Assembly: GCF_918797505.1 (NCBI RefSeq)
Contig: NC_092797.1
Location: 3,630,288 to 3,694,287 of the forward strand
Length of the DNA stretch: 64,000 bases
From: Bemisia tabaci
Lineage: Eukaryota > Arthropoda > Insecta > Hemiptera > Aleyrodidae
Direction of reading: 5' to 3'
In this document: positions 10,906 through 22,702 of the stretch, piece after piece
Numbering within the stretch: position 1 is the first letter of the stretch
Layout: the number at the start of each line of letters is the position of its first letter
Notes under the pieces: generated by a model
What the model was told of the DNA's origin: nothing
What the model saw: only the letters and a program-made list of their open reading frames with translations
Database searches by the model: none
Translations under genes and position numbers: made by a program

Positions 10906-11910
10906 ATGTGGGGGTGGTTTTTCTCTGTCGAGCGCGGCTAGCTCAGCCAAGTTTTTTGCATTTGACACACATTCCGAGGGATTTTCGTTGCATTCAGAAA
11001 AATAAAGCAGCTTTCCAAGGGATGTCCTCGTTCCATTGAACAGCTTCTCGGTAAAAGTACATTCAGAAGGGATCGTCAGCCAGTCCATGCGATCATTTTT
11101 CTTGCGTCATAAGGGACGAAAATGAAAAAAAAAATTACTTACTAAAGCGTGATAATATTCGTAATAGCAAGTGGAAAATGGTGCAAGGACTTATGAGGGA
11201 TCAAAATTGCGTTTTTTTCTGAATCCATTAAACAGGGTATGTACAAACTTTAAGACGAAGAAAAAATTAATTTTTCAGGTTTTCCCTATCCAGAAAAACT
11301 AGTTCCTCAACTTTACCGATAAAAATCTACGGGAAACTTCAGAATAGCGTCCACAATCGACAGGTCAATGAATGTCAAGAAGGGATATTACCGTCACAAC
11401 ATTCCAGTTTTCGCGTGATAAAATGGACCTCTGGATCGTTGAGATTAAATTAAGATTTCCCTGAAACTTCAACCCTTCAAAATCGACTTTCTTGAGATGC
11501 AGTGCTAAAGAAGTGGGTAGGTGAGAACGGTTTGTGGGTTCCCACTAAATTATCCTCTGTGGTTTTTGGTTACGAACAGTTTACGCGCAATTAATTATGA
11601 CGATAAAGATTTGTGTATCATTTTTGTTTGGTTGTTTCGTTTTTTTTATTTGGTATCATTTTTGTAATGGTGGTTCCGTTTTAACTCTTGTATGCCCAGG
11701 CAAGGTCAAATTAACCCTAGGCTTGCCAGAAACACGTGCTCCACAAGTTGTAAGGGGCCGGTAACACAAGCTTTAGATGAAGGTCAACTAATGCATCCTG
11801 AAAATAAATCAGACATCAAACTATAAAAAAATCTAGAAAAATCGAGTGTACGTACAAGAAAAGATAGGTGAAATCTATTTAAGCCTCATTCTTTTTTTAT
11901 TCCGTTTTTA
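10906..11910. other. No feature recognised
   Basis: AT-rich DNA with short T runs. No repeat shared with the rest of the window and no credible frames. Confidence 0.4.
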
Positions 11911-12120
11911 GCAACACTCATCGTATGATTTGCCTGGTTTTAGACGAGCGTGGTAAGAGAGCGCAGTGAAGATTACTCACTGAGACTGAAGTCTACCGCG
12001 CCTTCAACATTGCGCGATACCCTACGCACTACCGCGAGGTTAGTTTAGTTGCTTAACCCAACCGAACCTAACTCAGCTCGGTTCTCCGTTGTATTCAAGG
12101 CGCATTGGGCGGAGTTATTA
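11911..12120 (-). repeat. Family C repeat, copy 2 (inverted, truncated)
   Basis: Reads as the reverse complement of the core of 828..1172, from GCAACACTCATCGTATGATT to GTTGTATTCAAGGCGCATTG. The outer portions of the full family C unit are missing on both sides. Confidence 0.8.
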
Positions 12121-12188
12121 GAACGTGAACCTAAAAAATCTACTTTAATTACAATTTAAACATTATGAGGCCTCCTTTGGAAATGAAC

Positions 12189-12860
12189 ATTGAAAAAAAA
12201 GTATGGTAGATGTTACTTTACTCTAGAGTCCCTTTATACCCAGAGTAACGACAACTCACTTTCGGTTGGACCAGGATTGGGCTGAAAGTGGCCTAAAAAA
12301 AAATCCAATTCTGATTGGTTCTCGCTCATGGAGGCCGAAACTAGTGCACCAAGATGGCGGTACCTCGTATGTGAACAAGAATAATGAAAATATTACCTAA
12401 TTGTGGTTTATCAAGAGTAAATTGTCATTGCCATCGGTCCAAAATGAAAATAGATTAAGAAATTATTCACAAACCAATCTCATTTTCTTTTTAATTGATC
12501 AATTTGTTGATGTTGTTGTTTCTGTGTGACAGACATCGCAGGATTCCTGATCCTTATCCCCCAATATCGTTCGTTTGAGTGCACTAGTTTCGCCTCCATG
12601 GCCAGCCAAGGTCGGCTGCCAGTCAGCTGATAATCGAGTTGTCGTTACTCTGGGTATAAAGGGACTCTACTTTACTCTATAATACAGTGATACGAGTATG
12701 ATACGAGTATGCCAGATTTCATGGTAGCATTTACCATATTTTGGTACCAGAGTTCTGATAGATATTATTATAATTCTGATTTTCACTAAATAGTATCACT
12801 GAGTGAAAAATCAAGTAGACTCATAGTAGATTTTACAATTTTTTTTTTTTCATTTAACTT
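12189..12860. mobile_element. Older CATTGAAAA-type element split by a hAT MITE
   Basis: The left end, ATTGAAAAAAAAGTATGGTA, resembles the start of the element near 32598. The right end lies near the T run at about 12840..12852. Removing the hAT element at 12224..12669 and one 8-bp repeat restores a continuous segment of about 220 bp. The right boundary is approximate. Confidence 0.5.
12224..12669. mobile_element. Non-autonomous hAT-type element with 8-bp target duplication
   Basis: The termini are a perfect 34-bp inverted repeat beginning TAGAGTCCCTTTATACCCAG. The flanks are the exact 8-bp direct repeat CTTTACTC at 12216..12223 and 12670..12677. TAGAG-type ends together with an 8-bp duplication are the known hallmark of the hAT superfamily. 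The 446-bp body has no transposase frame, so it depends on a transposase supplied elsewhere. Perfect ends and duplication suggest a fairly recent insertion. Confidence 0.9.
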
Positions 12861-12943
12861 TCTAAGAAACACCCACCGGAACGGTCGTAAGAGGTTAACG
12901 GAGATCAGACGTTGACACATCGCTAAAATCTATACCCGCTTGT

Positions 12944-13199
12944 TCTGTCGTGCTAAGGATAAACGGTGTATGAACATTCGAATGCTGCCAAGTCTCTCGC
13001 AATTAAGTGTTTATTTTTAAGAGTAGCTATGGATATGTTCTTTTGAAATTTTCAGATATTTTAGATAAAATTTTGAATAAAACTATACAAAAATTGGAAA
13101 AGAAATATTCACAAGTTCCCCAGAAAATCCATAGTTTATCAAAGTAGATTTAGCAACGTTTGAAGGCTCATAAGGCGTTTTTCCTTAGCTTTTCAGTAT
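12944..13199. mobile_element. Family A MITE copy
   Basis: Left end CTGTCGTGCTAAGGATAAAC, right end AAGGCGTTTTTCCTTAGC. The interior has the family's AAATTTTCAGATATTTTAG segment. About 255 bp, non-coding. Confidence 0.8.
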
Positions 13200-14484
13200 A
13201 GGTAAACCTAGTGGATCTGTTTGTCACTGAACTTCAGCTTGATCTTGTGGGGTCCATTTCAGCCGGGGATCCCCAACTCAAACACGACCCCCTCAAGGAA
13301 TTAATAGGGGAGCGTGGCGAGCTGGGGGGGGGGGGGATTGGCGAGAAGGGCTGGAATCGGGCCGGGCCGGGGAGGTTGAGGAGGGAGAGGGGCGCGTGCA
13401 GAAAGTGAAATTGAAAGCGGGGGTATTAATAAGCAGCCGCACTGTTGATGATGTCAAATTAATGGCTCGGCGCCCCATTACTTATATAGAGGGCGGTCGC
13501 ATAACACATCTGGCTCCGATTAGAATCGACTATTAGCATTTCAATGAAGCTTCTTAGACGCCCACTCCCCCCGCCCCTGCTCCTACCCGCTGTCTAATTG
13601 CCGGGAGGTGCGTTTGGATTCGAGACCCTTCGTACGCGCACGCAGTCACGAAGATGTTTGAGTCCCCCCGGTTTTTTTTTTTGGGTCTGTCGAGCGGCCT
13701 GATTTTAATTGTCTTAAAAAATTAAGCGGTGTCGTGGCCAAACATTAACCGTGAGCTTTCACGCAATCTGAGTGGAAATTATCGTTTCTGCCCTAATTTT
13801 TCCTCTTACAGGAGAGATAAAACCAGTCGGCTCATCGACGGCTAAAGTGGGACTCCGCGTTTCTCCAATGTGTTGTTTCAAAATCTCCGCTCTTAAATTA
13901 TTTTTTCGAAAAAAAAGAAGTTAATTTTATACCTAGCTTGAAATTCATATAGAATATTTCACTAACAGTGAAGAAAAATAAAGGAAGTTTTTACAAAGTT
14001 ACGTTGACTAGTTTTCCAAAGAAAAAATGAAGTATGACTGGAAGTCTACATCTTCGCAAACGGAGATGGTCTCGCACTTTCGCCATCGTCATGGATGTAT
14101 CAAACGGGAAAAATATTACACAGTGTGACGTGTTTGTAATCTTTGATCAACTCACCTCCAAATTCTACTCCTCCGTTCCCTCTCTCATGTCATTTGTTCT
14201 GTACCGTGTCTCTAATTTTCTGGTCCATTTCAGCTCATAATCTTTGCAATGTTTAAAATATTATCTTTATTCTCTTTTGAGACACTGTGGAGGCCAATCG
14301 GATATGGATTCCTCGTGTCTAACTCGTCAGAATAAAGGAACTCTAATATTTTTGTGTTATCTGATGATGGGACTCTAAACTAGGCATGATTATTAGCATT
14401 GCGCAACGTCTTTTCTCTGAATTTCACGAGAAAAATGAACCACAGAACGAGAAGTCTGAATATCAACTTTTAAACAAAATATGG
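13200..14484. other. No gene recognised; G-run at about 13325
   Basis: A GC-rich patch with a run of about 12 G residues near 13325, followed by AT-richer DNA. Frames here are short and overlap antisense to each other. Nothing recognised. Confidence 0.4.
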
Positions 14485-14782
14485 ACTACATTCTCCAATT
14501 ACGAACTATAAATTCTGGCTCAGTTTAGAAAGAACATACAGTTAGTTTTCCAACTCTTATAAACGTTTTACGGATGAGCCAGGTATTGCAGTTCCTACTT
14601 ACAAAATGTAGTCCATATGAGTGTTAAGCTAATTGCATCGCATTTTGTAATTAGGAACTATAATTTCCGGCTCCTCTGTAAAAACTCGTATGTGCAAAGG
14701 AAAACTAATAATACATACGTTGTTCCTAATTTGAGCCAGAAATTGTGGTCCCAATTGAAAAATGTAGTCTAATTCTCCAAAA
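14485..14782. mobile_element. Family F foldback MITE, most complete copy
   Basis: Begins near GGACTACATTCTCCAATTAC and ends near AAAAATGTAGTCTAATTCTC. It contains four related arms, each with a GAGCCAGA...TAGTTCC module, two in each orientation, so it looks like a foldback of a foldback. Single arms of this family occur at 4004, 15449, 28968, 30012, 30109, 56096, 57150 and 60130. Confidence 0.75.
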
Positions 14783-15448
14783 AGTGCTTTATTTTTTTTT
14801 TACTCCTGCTGTTCGAGAACCATGGCTGGTTTTTTCTGGTTTTGACGAAATCACTTGATTTTTTTGATTCTTCGTTTTGTTGTGTACTCAGGCTGGCTTC
14901 AGAGCAGTTCACTCCCTCAACGGAGTGCGGGTCTGTAAAACTTTTCTTCCCCGGTCAGATGAGTTTCCTGGAGCACACATGCACACCGTGTCTCAAAACG
15001 CACGTCCACTTGACAGCGCGTCTATTTGGTTTGATGTATCTGTGCTCGGGCGGTATTGTTATTCCTGGTGTGAACAAGATTGTTTAACCCGCTCCCTTGT
15101 TTGGCCGTAACTGTTGACTGTTGACCGTTGGCTGTTGACCGGTCGCTGTTTGATGGGGTCTTGGTTCCGCCACCGTCGCCTTGATGTCGTCAAGATGTTG
15201 ACCCTGCCTCGGCCACCGGAAACAGCCCTGTAATCACGCCGCCGAACCTTTGACCCTTTCGTCAACCCTCTCGCGCTAGACTAGAACCCCGCAAGTTTCA
15301 TTGGAACCGTATATGCAGTCACGCGCTTTTGGCTTAGCTTCGTGGCAAAGCTCTTCGGTGGGTTTGTTTGCTGTGATGACGTGTGTACAACTGCCCCGGA
15401 ATTCGTGTTGCAGCACCCTGAAAAGGGACTTTTATGAAAAAATCTACA

Positions 15449-15488
15449 GCAATTGAGCTACATTCTGCATTATAAGGAACTACTATTT
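15449..15488. repeat. Family F fragment beside family G
   Basis: GAGCTACATTCTGCATTATA followed by AGGAACTACTATTT matches one arm end of family F. It directly abuts the left end of the family G element, which may therefore have inserted into a family F copy. Confidence 0.5.
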
Positions 15489-15610
15489 GGACGTATTTCT
15501 GCGAAACGGAACTATGTGCATAAAGACATGAGACCTAAGACTCATAAGAATATATGCATAACAGGGCTCACGTCATAATGCACATAGTTCCTTTTTGCAG
15601 AAAAACGTCC
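15489..15610. mobile_element. Family G mini-MITE, copy 2
   Basis: 122 bp, GGACGTATTTCTGCGAAACG at the left and GCAGAAAAACGTCC at the right, with the shared centre AAGAATATATGCATAACAGG. No target duplication seen. Confidence 0.85.
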
Positions 15611-18084
15611 GTTCCTGATTTATTTATGAAGGCACCCATCTATGTAAGGAAATTAATGACCTTTATCGACGGTAAAAGTGTTAAGACGTATATCTCGGTT
15701 TGCGGTGTTGCAGACTTCCTGTAATACTTTATTTTCTAATCCGAAAACCACGCAACATCATCTCTTGAAAAATTTGGTGATTTTGCGTTATTATGAGAAA
15801 AATAGTCTGTAAAAAGTTCAAGGCATGAAGTTGATGTGGCCGCTTTTGTAAAAATAAAATAAGATCGAAAATTTTCGAACAACGCAATCGATGTACGCGT
15901 TTTTACAGTTTCAGTGTCGAAATTTTGTTTCTTAACTGAGTCAGAGATGGTAGTTCCTAACTACGAAATGTACTCAAATAAGTAAACATTGTCTGATTTC
16001 TCCTAAAAAAAGTTAGTTTTTTGCCATCCTATGACTTGTTTATTGTTTTTTTTCTGTGGGAAGTCTCTAATCAAATATTATCAGTTTTTTACTTGAAATA
16101 AGTCGATCGCATATTAACGAGTTGCATCAAAAATGGAACATGATTATTTCAGATGAGCTTTGGGCTATGTAGTAGCATAAACTTTTTGAAGCTAATCTAA
16201 AAATACACATGTTCTTTTTAAGAAATGGCTCCTTCTCACACACACAGATCCAGATTTTGGGCTATGAATGAAGAACAGCTGCGCTAAGCAACATTACAAT
16301 GAGTGCGCCAAACGCAGGCCATAGACGTAGCAACGTATGTTTAGATCAATGTTTAATTCTATACGGGTCGTGTGCTTGTAAGGATGCAACCTAGGTGCTT
16401 CAGGCCCAATCTTAAAGTGCTCTAATTCGCACCTGCTACATTGGCTCCGGAAACTGTTACAAACTTCCTCAATTTAGGACTCATCAACCTTCCTGAGTTG
16501 CTCCATTTGCGACGACTAATTTGTTCGCCAGATTACCCTGACAGTCTTGCGAGTATAGGAACTATATCTATATTCAACAAGCGTATTCCGCCACTCGCGT
16601 TTTTAAAGAGATTCTTATTTATTGTCGGAGTGATAAGGGATGGAATACAAAGGGAACGTTTATAAGAATTCATTTCTGACAATTGTATCTATAATAAAAA
16701 CCAAATTTCAATTTTTTTCACTTTAAAATCCAAAATAAATTTCCTGGAAAATGTGGACATCAATTTTATCCAATGTTCACAACCTGTTTGAATCGGAACC
16801 AAATTGTTAAATTGATTTGCAAATGAAACTAAATGTCGATGTTCGGCACAATTGTCGAAAGCACGATTACCTAAAAAATTTGGGTCCCAGTTGTGACGAA
16901 AGGTCAAAAATCGGATGGAATTTTTCAAAATTGGAATTGAGTCGCTATTGTTAATAATCGCCACAATTGCGTAAATTTGGACTGGACTCAGCAGAAAAGA
17001 GCCAAGATTTATTTTTAAAGAAAAACTAGTCAGAATTTTTAAACTGAATTGATCGCTTGTAATCTCAGCTCAAAAATTTGAAGCTGATTTTTTTTTAATG
17101 TGTAAATTGACGTTTAAATCAATCTGTAACACTGAGTCTTATTGAGAAATTAAGGTTCAAATTTATTTTCTCTGTTCTATTATATTGTGACTTGTCATTT
17201 CTTTGTAACTGAATAAATTTTGAAACAAAATTGTCATAAAATATACAAAATGGAATAAAAGAAATCATAAAATAAAATTGAAACGCCTAGAAATGATGAA
17301 ATTTCAATTTGTTAAATTTTTTTTAGGATGATTTTACCTCCTTTATCCGCCAGAAGAGTGCGAAATCAAAAACATAGCCAATACAAAAGTTACAATGCAC
17401 ACAGATTCTTGAAATTATCATCGTTTTCTCTTACGGTTGTGTTTGGGATGCGATCTTTAGGGTGTTAGCTCCCCACCAATATCCCATCTTGCCAACGCTG
17501 TCATCAGTGATTGGCCCGTTAATCAATACGTGAACGTGAGTATGAAAATACTGCGGAAGCGGAAAACAATCTAGTAACGTGAGCGATGCGACTGGCAGAA
17601 ACAATATTACAACAAGCACCGATTGAGGTGCACAGCTGCCGCGGTATTTGAGACCTCAATCATGTGCCTATCTCAATGAGGCAGAAAGAGGAATTATGTA
17701 ATAGATCTGGCAATGCTTTTAAAACCCGGAAGGAACGAATGGAATACGCTGCCAGACATGAACTAGATCAAAAAGCTTCATCTAAAACCGACATTTCTGT
17801 AGAAGAAAAATTGAAATTCTTATTCTTACAACCATATTCACAATCAGAGGAATTTGCAATTTTTACAATTGAGGAATTCGTATCCCCTTGAATCTCTCTC
17901 GCCAGTATAACAGTTTTTCCTGTCTTCCTGATCTATGTCGATGGTCTGTGCATGTCTTGTGATGCTGTCTAAAAATTATCGTCAAGTGCAAGATTTCACG
18001 CAGACTCCACTACATACGAAGGAGTTTACGGAGCGATACTATTTGTGGAAGTGGGTGGTTGCAGAACTGAGGAAGAAAGTAATA
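15611..18084. other. AT-rich DNA without assigned features
   Basis: A family F-like arm fragment occurs near 15950 (GATGGTAGTTCCTAACTACG). GTTGCAGACTTCCTGT near 15706 recurs near 34452. A 75-codon + frame at 17664..17891 has a plausible charged composition but no recognised domain, start context or splice support, so I do not call it a gene. Confidence 0.4.
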
Positions 18085-18205
18085 TACGAGCGAACGGCAA
18101 CTTACGATAGACCCTTTAGTTGATCCATCATTTCCTCCCTTACTCCATACCGTCCTCTGTGTCTACTGCTTTGTCTATCAATTCAGTAATCAGTCTATAG
18201 CCAAT
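18085..18205. repeat. Family N repeat, copy 2
   Basis: ATAGACCCTTTAGTTGATCC, then GCTTTGTCTATCAATTCAGT. Same motif order as at 4160, 39485 and 58195, but shorter and more diverged. Confidence 0.55.
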
Positions 18206-18371
18206 ATATTAAATATTATCAGGCGTTACCGGATTCTCTCTCATATTTTATTTTTATTTTAACAGAAAATTAAGGAGCATGCTGGCTTCAAATTGTGTGA
18301 GTTTTTTTCATAACGTATGGATAATTCGCGGCAAGATTCAAAGCGGTAGGTTGTGGAATCGTCTGTGAAAA

Positions 18372-18712
18372 TGAGAAATGCTCGGAAATTACCTAAAGTA
18401 TTGACCCGAGAGGTCTTCGTTAGGTGAACTTGATAAGCTTACCGCTCAATGCGCCTTGAATACAACGGAGAACCGAGCTGAGTTGGGTTAAGCAACTAAA
18501 CTAACCTCGCGGTAGTGCGTAGGGTATCGCGCAGTGTTGAAGGCGCGGTAGATTTGAGTCTCAGTCTCAGTGAGCAATCTTCACTGCGCTCTCTTACCAC
18601 GCTCGTCTAAAACCAGGCAAATCATACGGTGAGTGTTGCTACTAATTGAAAGATGTTATATCATCGAACATAAAAGTTTTTTTCAAGCATAACAATTAGT
18701 TTTCCGTTCAAA
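18372..18712 (+). repeat. Family C repeat, copy 3
   Basis: Nearly identical over its length to 828..1172, including the end TTAGTTTTCCGTTCAAA. One difference is loss of the GGTTCG segment before GGTTAAGC. It runs directly into a family D module, which is not present after copy 1. Confidence 0.8.
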
Positions 18713-18805
18713 AATTAAAGTATGGCAAGAAGTCCGCGACGCGACGTCGCAAACCAAGTAGTGTGATTGCCGACTTACACGGCACCGTCGATATGTTTTG
18801 TTAAT
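18690..18805 (+). repeat. Family D module joined to family C
   Basis: Runs from TTTTCCGTTC through GACGTCGCAAACC and GTGATTGCCGACTTACACGG to CACCGTCGATATG. The same module occurs inverted at 54650..54760 and in part at 54862..54900 without family C beside it, so C and D overlap by the TTTTCCGTT segment only here and, in part, near 1160. Confidence 0.65.
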
Positions 18806-18834
18806 TCGATGTGTTTACTAAGTTGCACCTTCAC

Positions 18835-19802
18835 TGTTTCATATTTTCAAAGTACTAGTCCTAGGTAGACTTTATGCCAAATATTTTACCGAACGGAGCC
18901 CATGCAAAGGTGCAACAACGCCTCAAACCCAGAACCTCGGCATCGAAAAATAGTTATTTTCGTCGACTTTTTCGACTGTTATCACTCTTTCAGCAGATGC
19001 TTCTTATGTATTTTTTTGCGTACTTTCCGTTTCTGGCCTTTTCAAAGGCCTCCGATGAATTTTAAGGGGCCTTATGGCCCATTGTTGCCATTTTTGGCCC
19101 ATTTTTAGGGGTTTTTTCAATTTTACACACCTAGAAATCAATTCAAACTAAGAACCGTCTACGTTTTTGAAAAGAACGCAAAAAAATGAATAAAAAATGT
19201 TCAGTGAAACTTTTTCCTACGTTGCCAAATTTTCGAGAAAAATCGTCCCAAAGAGCCAAAAATGGCAAAAATTCGATAAATTGCCACGCTTAAGGTTCAA
19301 GAAAGTGGAGTACAACTTTTATATTGACGTACGTAACAGCTCTTAGCTATAGATACAACATATCAAAAAATTACAGTTGTACCTGGATTCCCACGATGTG
19401 AAAATTGACCGGGATGTCGATTTTAGCGGCCTTTCTTTACTTGAAGGTAGCTCTTTTGAATGTTTCTCGACCGTAGTCACCCTCTATGGATGTGTACTAT
19501 AAGTATTTTTCTACGTACTTTTCATATCTGGCCATAACAATGGCTTCCTGTGAATTTTAAAAAGCGTAACGGTCCATTGTTGCCAATTTTCACCATTTTT
19601 AGGGGTTTTTTCAAGTTTACATGTGTGAAACTTAATTTAATCTAAAAACCGTGTATATTTTCGGAAAGAACGTAAAAAAATACATAAAATGTGATTTGTA
19701 ACTTTTCTCTACGTCGCCAAGTTTTCGAGAAAAATCGTCCTGAAGCGCCAAAAATGCCAAAAATTGGATTAATCATCACGTCGAAGGTTCCAGGAAGTGA
19801 AT
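18835..19802 (+). repeat. Left arm of a 5.1-kb inverted repeat
   Basis: This 968-bp arm is repeated in inverted orientation at 22014..22702 plus 23629..23910. Frames inside the arms translate identically on opposite strands (for example 18902..19108 and 23637..23843), so the arms are nearly identical. The arm ends at TGTTTCATATTTTC outside and at CAGGAAGTGAAT inside. It has internal similarity: two half-units share TTGCCA, CCATTTTTAGGGGTTTTTTC and TCGAGAAAAATCGTCC. No recognised protein. Confidence 0.9.
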
Positions 19803-20020
19803 ATTTAGTTTTATTTCACTACAAATAACGTATCGGAAATGGAAAATTGCAGTGCGTCTCACGGAACATGTAATGGCTCAGATGAACGTGACAAAACGGC
19901 CCCTCAAGGTGCTTTTACCTTATCCTTCACTCCAGTTCACCTCTTTATTCCTGTAACCTCGAGATAATCCTTGGTTCTCAAGATGCTTGCTACAGGCTAA
20001 ATATACCAAACAACAAAAAA

Positions 20021-21971
20021 CCCAGATAAGACAGGAATATTTAGCCAATATTTAAACAATATTGTTTTGGTATTTATGCAAACATTGGGCCAATATTGGT
20101 TAAATATTGAGCCAATGTTAAAATCGTACACCATCTTTCCTTTTGGCATAAATACTGTGCCAATACTTTGGCTGAGAATACTGTGCCAGTACTTCAAAGG
20201 GAAAGTATTTGGATATCAATATTGAGACAATACTACACCAATATTGAATCAATTTAGGGGTTCGCAGCTAGGGGATGGTGGAAAAGGGTTAATTGTGGAA
20301 ATAATTTTAGAAACCATGAAAAATAAAAATAATGAAACCACTGGGATGTTATTGAATCGATTTTGCAGATTAGAAATTTTTCATCCACCTTGGGGATTGA
20401 ACCCGGGACCTACCTAACACTAACCGACGACCCTACCGATTGAGCTTCACTAGACGATGTATTTTAGTGACTTAAAACCGGTATTTAACGTCGAGTTGGA
20501 CGGGCAACTAGGATATTTTCCATCTGCCTGGATTTGTCCGTGTATTTATTTTACTTTTTACTTTACTATATTTTTTAAATTTATTTTATCGTTTTACTTT
20601 GTTTTATTTCCTTGCTGACTCTATTTTTTTCTTCACTCTATTTTTTTTTTTTTTTTCAAGCACTTCATTTTTTTTCTTTAATTATTTACTTCTTATTCCT
20701 TTACTTTGTTTTGTTTTACTGTAATTTATTTTAATACTTCATCATAATTTTTTTGACTTCAGTTAATTCTTTAAATTCATTCTATTCTTTAACCTCATTT
20801 AGTTTTTTCCCTTATACTTTATTTTTTTCTTCATCTCAGTTTTTTTACTTCATCTCCTTGCTCCCTCTAATGTTTTACTTCAGTTTAGTCTTTGACTTCA
20901 TTTTATCATTAATTTGATTTACTTCATTTTATTTCTCTTCTTTTGTCTCTGTTATTCTATTATTTCCACCATTCTATTATTTTATTTATTTTTTTCTCTT
21001 TAAATTTTTCATCGACATTCTGAGATGCATTTTGCATTTGATTGCAGTTTGATGTCTTCCTCATAAAGACTATGCAGGTGCGATTGCCATAATCTCACAG
21101 CTGCACAGCTACTAAGTGCAAGTTCTACAGGAGACCAATAAGCACACGAGATCAAGAATTTCTTCTTCAGTTGAATTTAAATGTTTCATTTGAAATTTGA
21201 AAAATAAAAAATAAACAACCAGATGTGAATGAATGATAACATTCTCATTCAATGATAATATTCACAACAGTACATGAACTACAAACGAAACAAAAAAAGA
21301 AATAAACTGAGATCACGCGCAAATACATTGAAAATGACCTCAAGGAGGTGGAAATTCAACAATTTCTTGGGAGGCAAAAAAATATATATTATATTATATT
21401 ATATTAAATTTGACAACAACTGCAATAACCTTTATGAATAATAAGGTTGAAAATAATGGATAATTGTTCAGAAAGAACACATTTGAGCTACGTCTTAAAT
21501 CTAAGCCTTATTATGTTTAATACTTTTCGTTATGGGCAGGCATTTAGTATGATGACTTATACCGATTAGGATATTGAAAATATTTTAAAAATATTTTGAA
21601 TAGCAGTATTATTGTTTAAAATATTTTCAAAATATTTTGAAAATACTTACCAATGCATTACTGTCTTTTAAAATGTTTTTAAAATATATAATAAATATTT
21701 TGAATATAAATATTATATGTACTGATATTTTAAAAATACTCTCACGATATAAATTTTTACAGTATTGAAATACAAATATTTTGAAAATATTTTTATGATG
21801 TTTTGGGTAAACATATTATTTTTAAAAATACTAAATGATGATTCTTTAAATATTTTCTAAAAAAATAATTTTGATTATAATATTATCAAAATATTGTCAG
21901 TATTGTGTAAATATTGCGACAGTACTGACAATATTTGCCCAATATTGTAAAAATATTATGTCTTATCTGGG
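20021..21971. mobile_element. AT-rich element with CCCAGATAAGACA inverted ends
   Basis: Left end CCCAGATAAGACAGGAATAT, right end the inverse of CCCAGATAAGACATAATATT. The outer parts are full of CAATATT and ATATTTTGAAAATATT repeats. Inside, in order, lie a degenerate tRNA-like module (minus strand, 20388..20456), a T-rich tract (about 20525..21010) and AT-rich DNA. It occupies most of the spacer of the large inverted repeat. No transposase frame. The element near 49.2-50.5 kb has the same order of parts. Confidence 0.65.
20388..20456 (-). other. Degenerate tRNA-like module
   Basis: On the minus strand, AGCTCAATCGGTAGGG resembles a tRNA D-arm/A box and CGGGTTCAATCCCC resembles a T-arm/B box, at about the right spacing. 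The acceptor ends do not pair and no clean anticodon stem is visible, so this is a tRNA-derived repeat or pseudogene, not a working tRNA. Confidence 0.55.
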
Positions 21972-22013
21972 AATGCGTGGGAAAAGTGTCCCACGATCCG
22001 CATGAAAGTCATA

Positions 22014-22702
22014 ATTCACTTCCTGGAACCTTCGACGTGATGATTAATCCAATTTTTGGCATTTTTGGCGCTTCAGGACGATTTTTCTCGAAAACTTGGC
22101 GACGTAGAGAAAAGTTACAAATCACATTTTATGTATTTTTTTACGTTCTTTCCGAAAATATACACGGTTTTTAGATTAAATTAAGTTTCACACATGTAAA
22201 CTTGAAAAAACCCCTAAAAATGGTGAAAATTGGCAACAATGGACCGTTACGCTTTTTAAAATTCACAGGAAGCCATTGTTATGGCCAGATATGAAAAGTA
22301 CGTAGAAAAATACTTATAGTACACATCCATAGAGGGTGACTACGGTCGAGAAACATTCAAAAGAGCTACCTTCAAGTAAAGAAAGGCCGCTAAAATCGAC
22401 ATCCCGGTCAATTTTCACATCGTGGGAATCCAGGTACAACTGTAATTTTTTGATATGTTGTATCTATAGCTAAGAGCTGTTACGTACGTCAATATAAAAG
22501 TTGTACTCCACTTTCTTGAACCTTAAGCGTGGCAATTTATCGAATTTTTGCCATTTTTGGCTCTTTGGGACGATTTTTCTCGAAAATTTGGCAACGTAGG
22601 AAAAAGTTTCACTGAACATTTTTTATTCATTTTTTTGCGTTCTTTTCAAAAACGTAGACGGTTCTTAGTTTGAATTGATTTCTGGGTGTGTAAAATTGAA
22701 AA
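22014..22702 (-). repeat. Right arm, inner part, of the 5.1-kb inverted repeat
   Basis: Reverse complement of about 19111..19802. It is broken after GTAAAATTGAAAA by a 926-bp insertion. The matching point in the left arm is uninterrupted. Confidence 0.9.

Noticed and set aside
17664..17891. 75-codon frame with protein-like composition
   Set aside because: No recognised motif, no splice or promoter support, and chance frames of this size are common here.
18874..19108. Two frames repeated identically at 23637..23871 on the other strand
   Set aside because: Identity follows from the inverted repeat. The two overlapping frames cannot both be coding, and neither shows a domain.
20388..20456. Functional tRNA gene
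   Set aside because: Box-like motifs only. Acceptor and anticodon stems do not form by eye.
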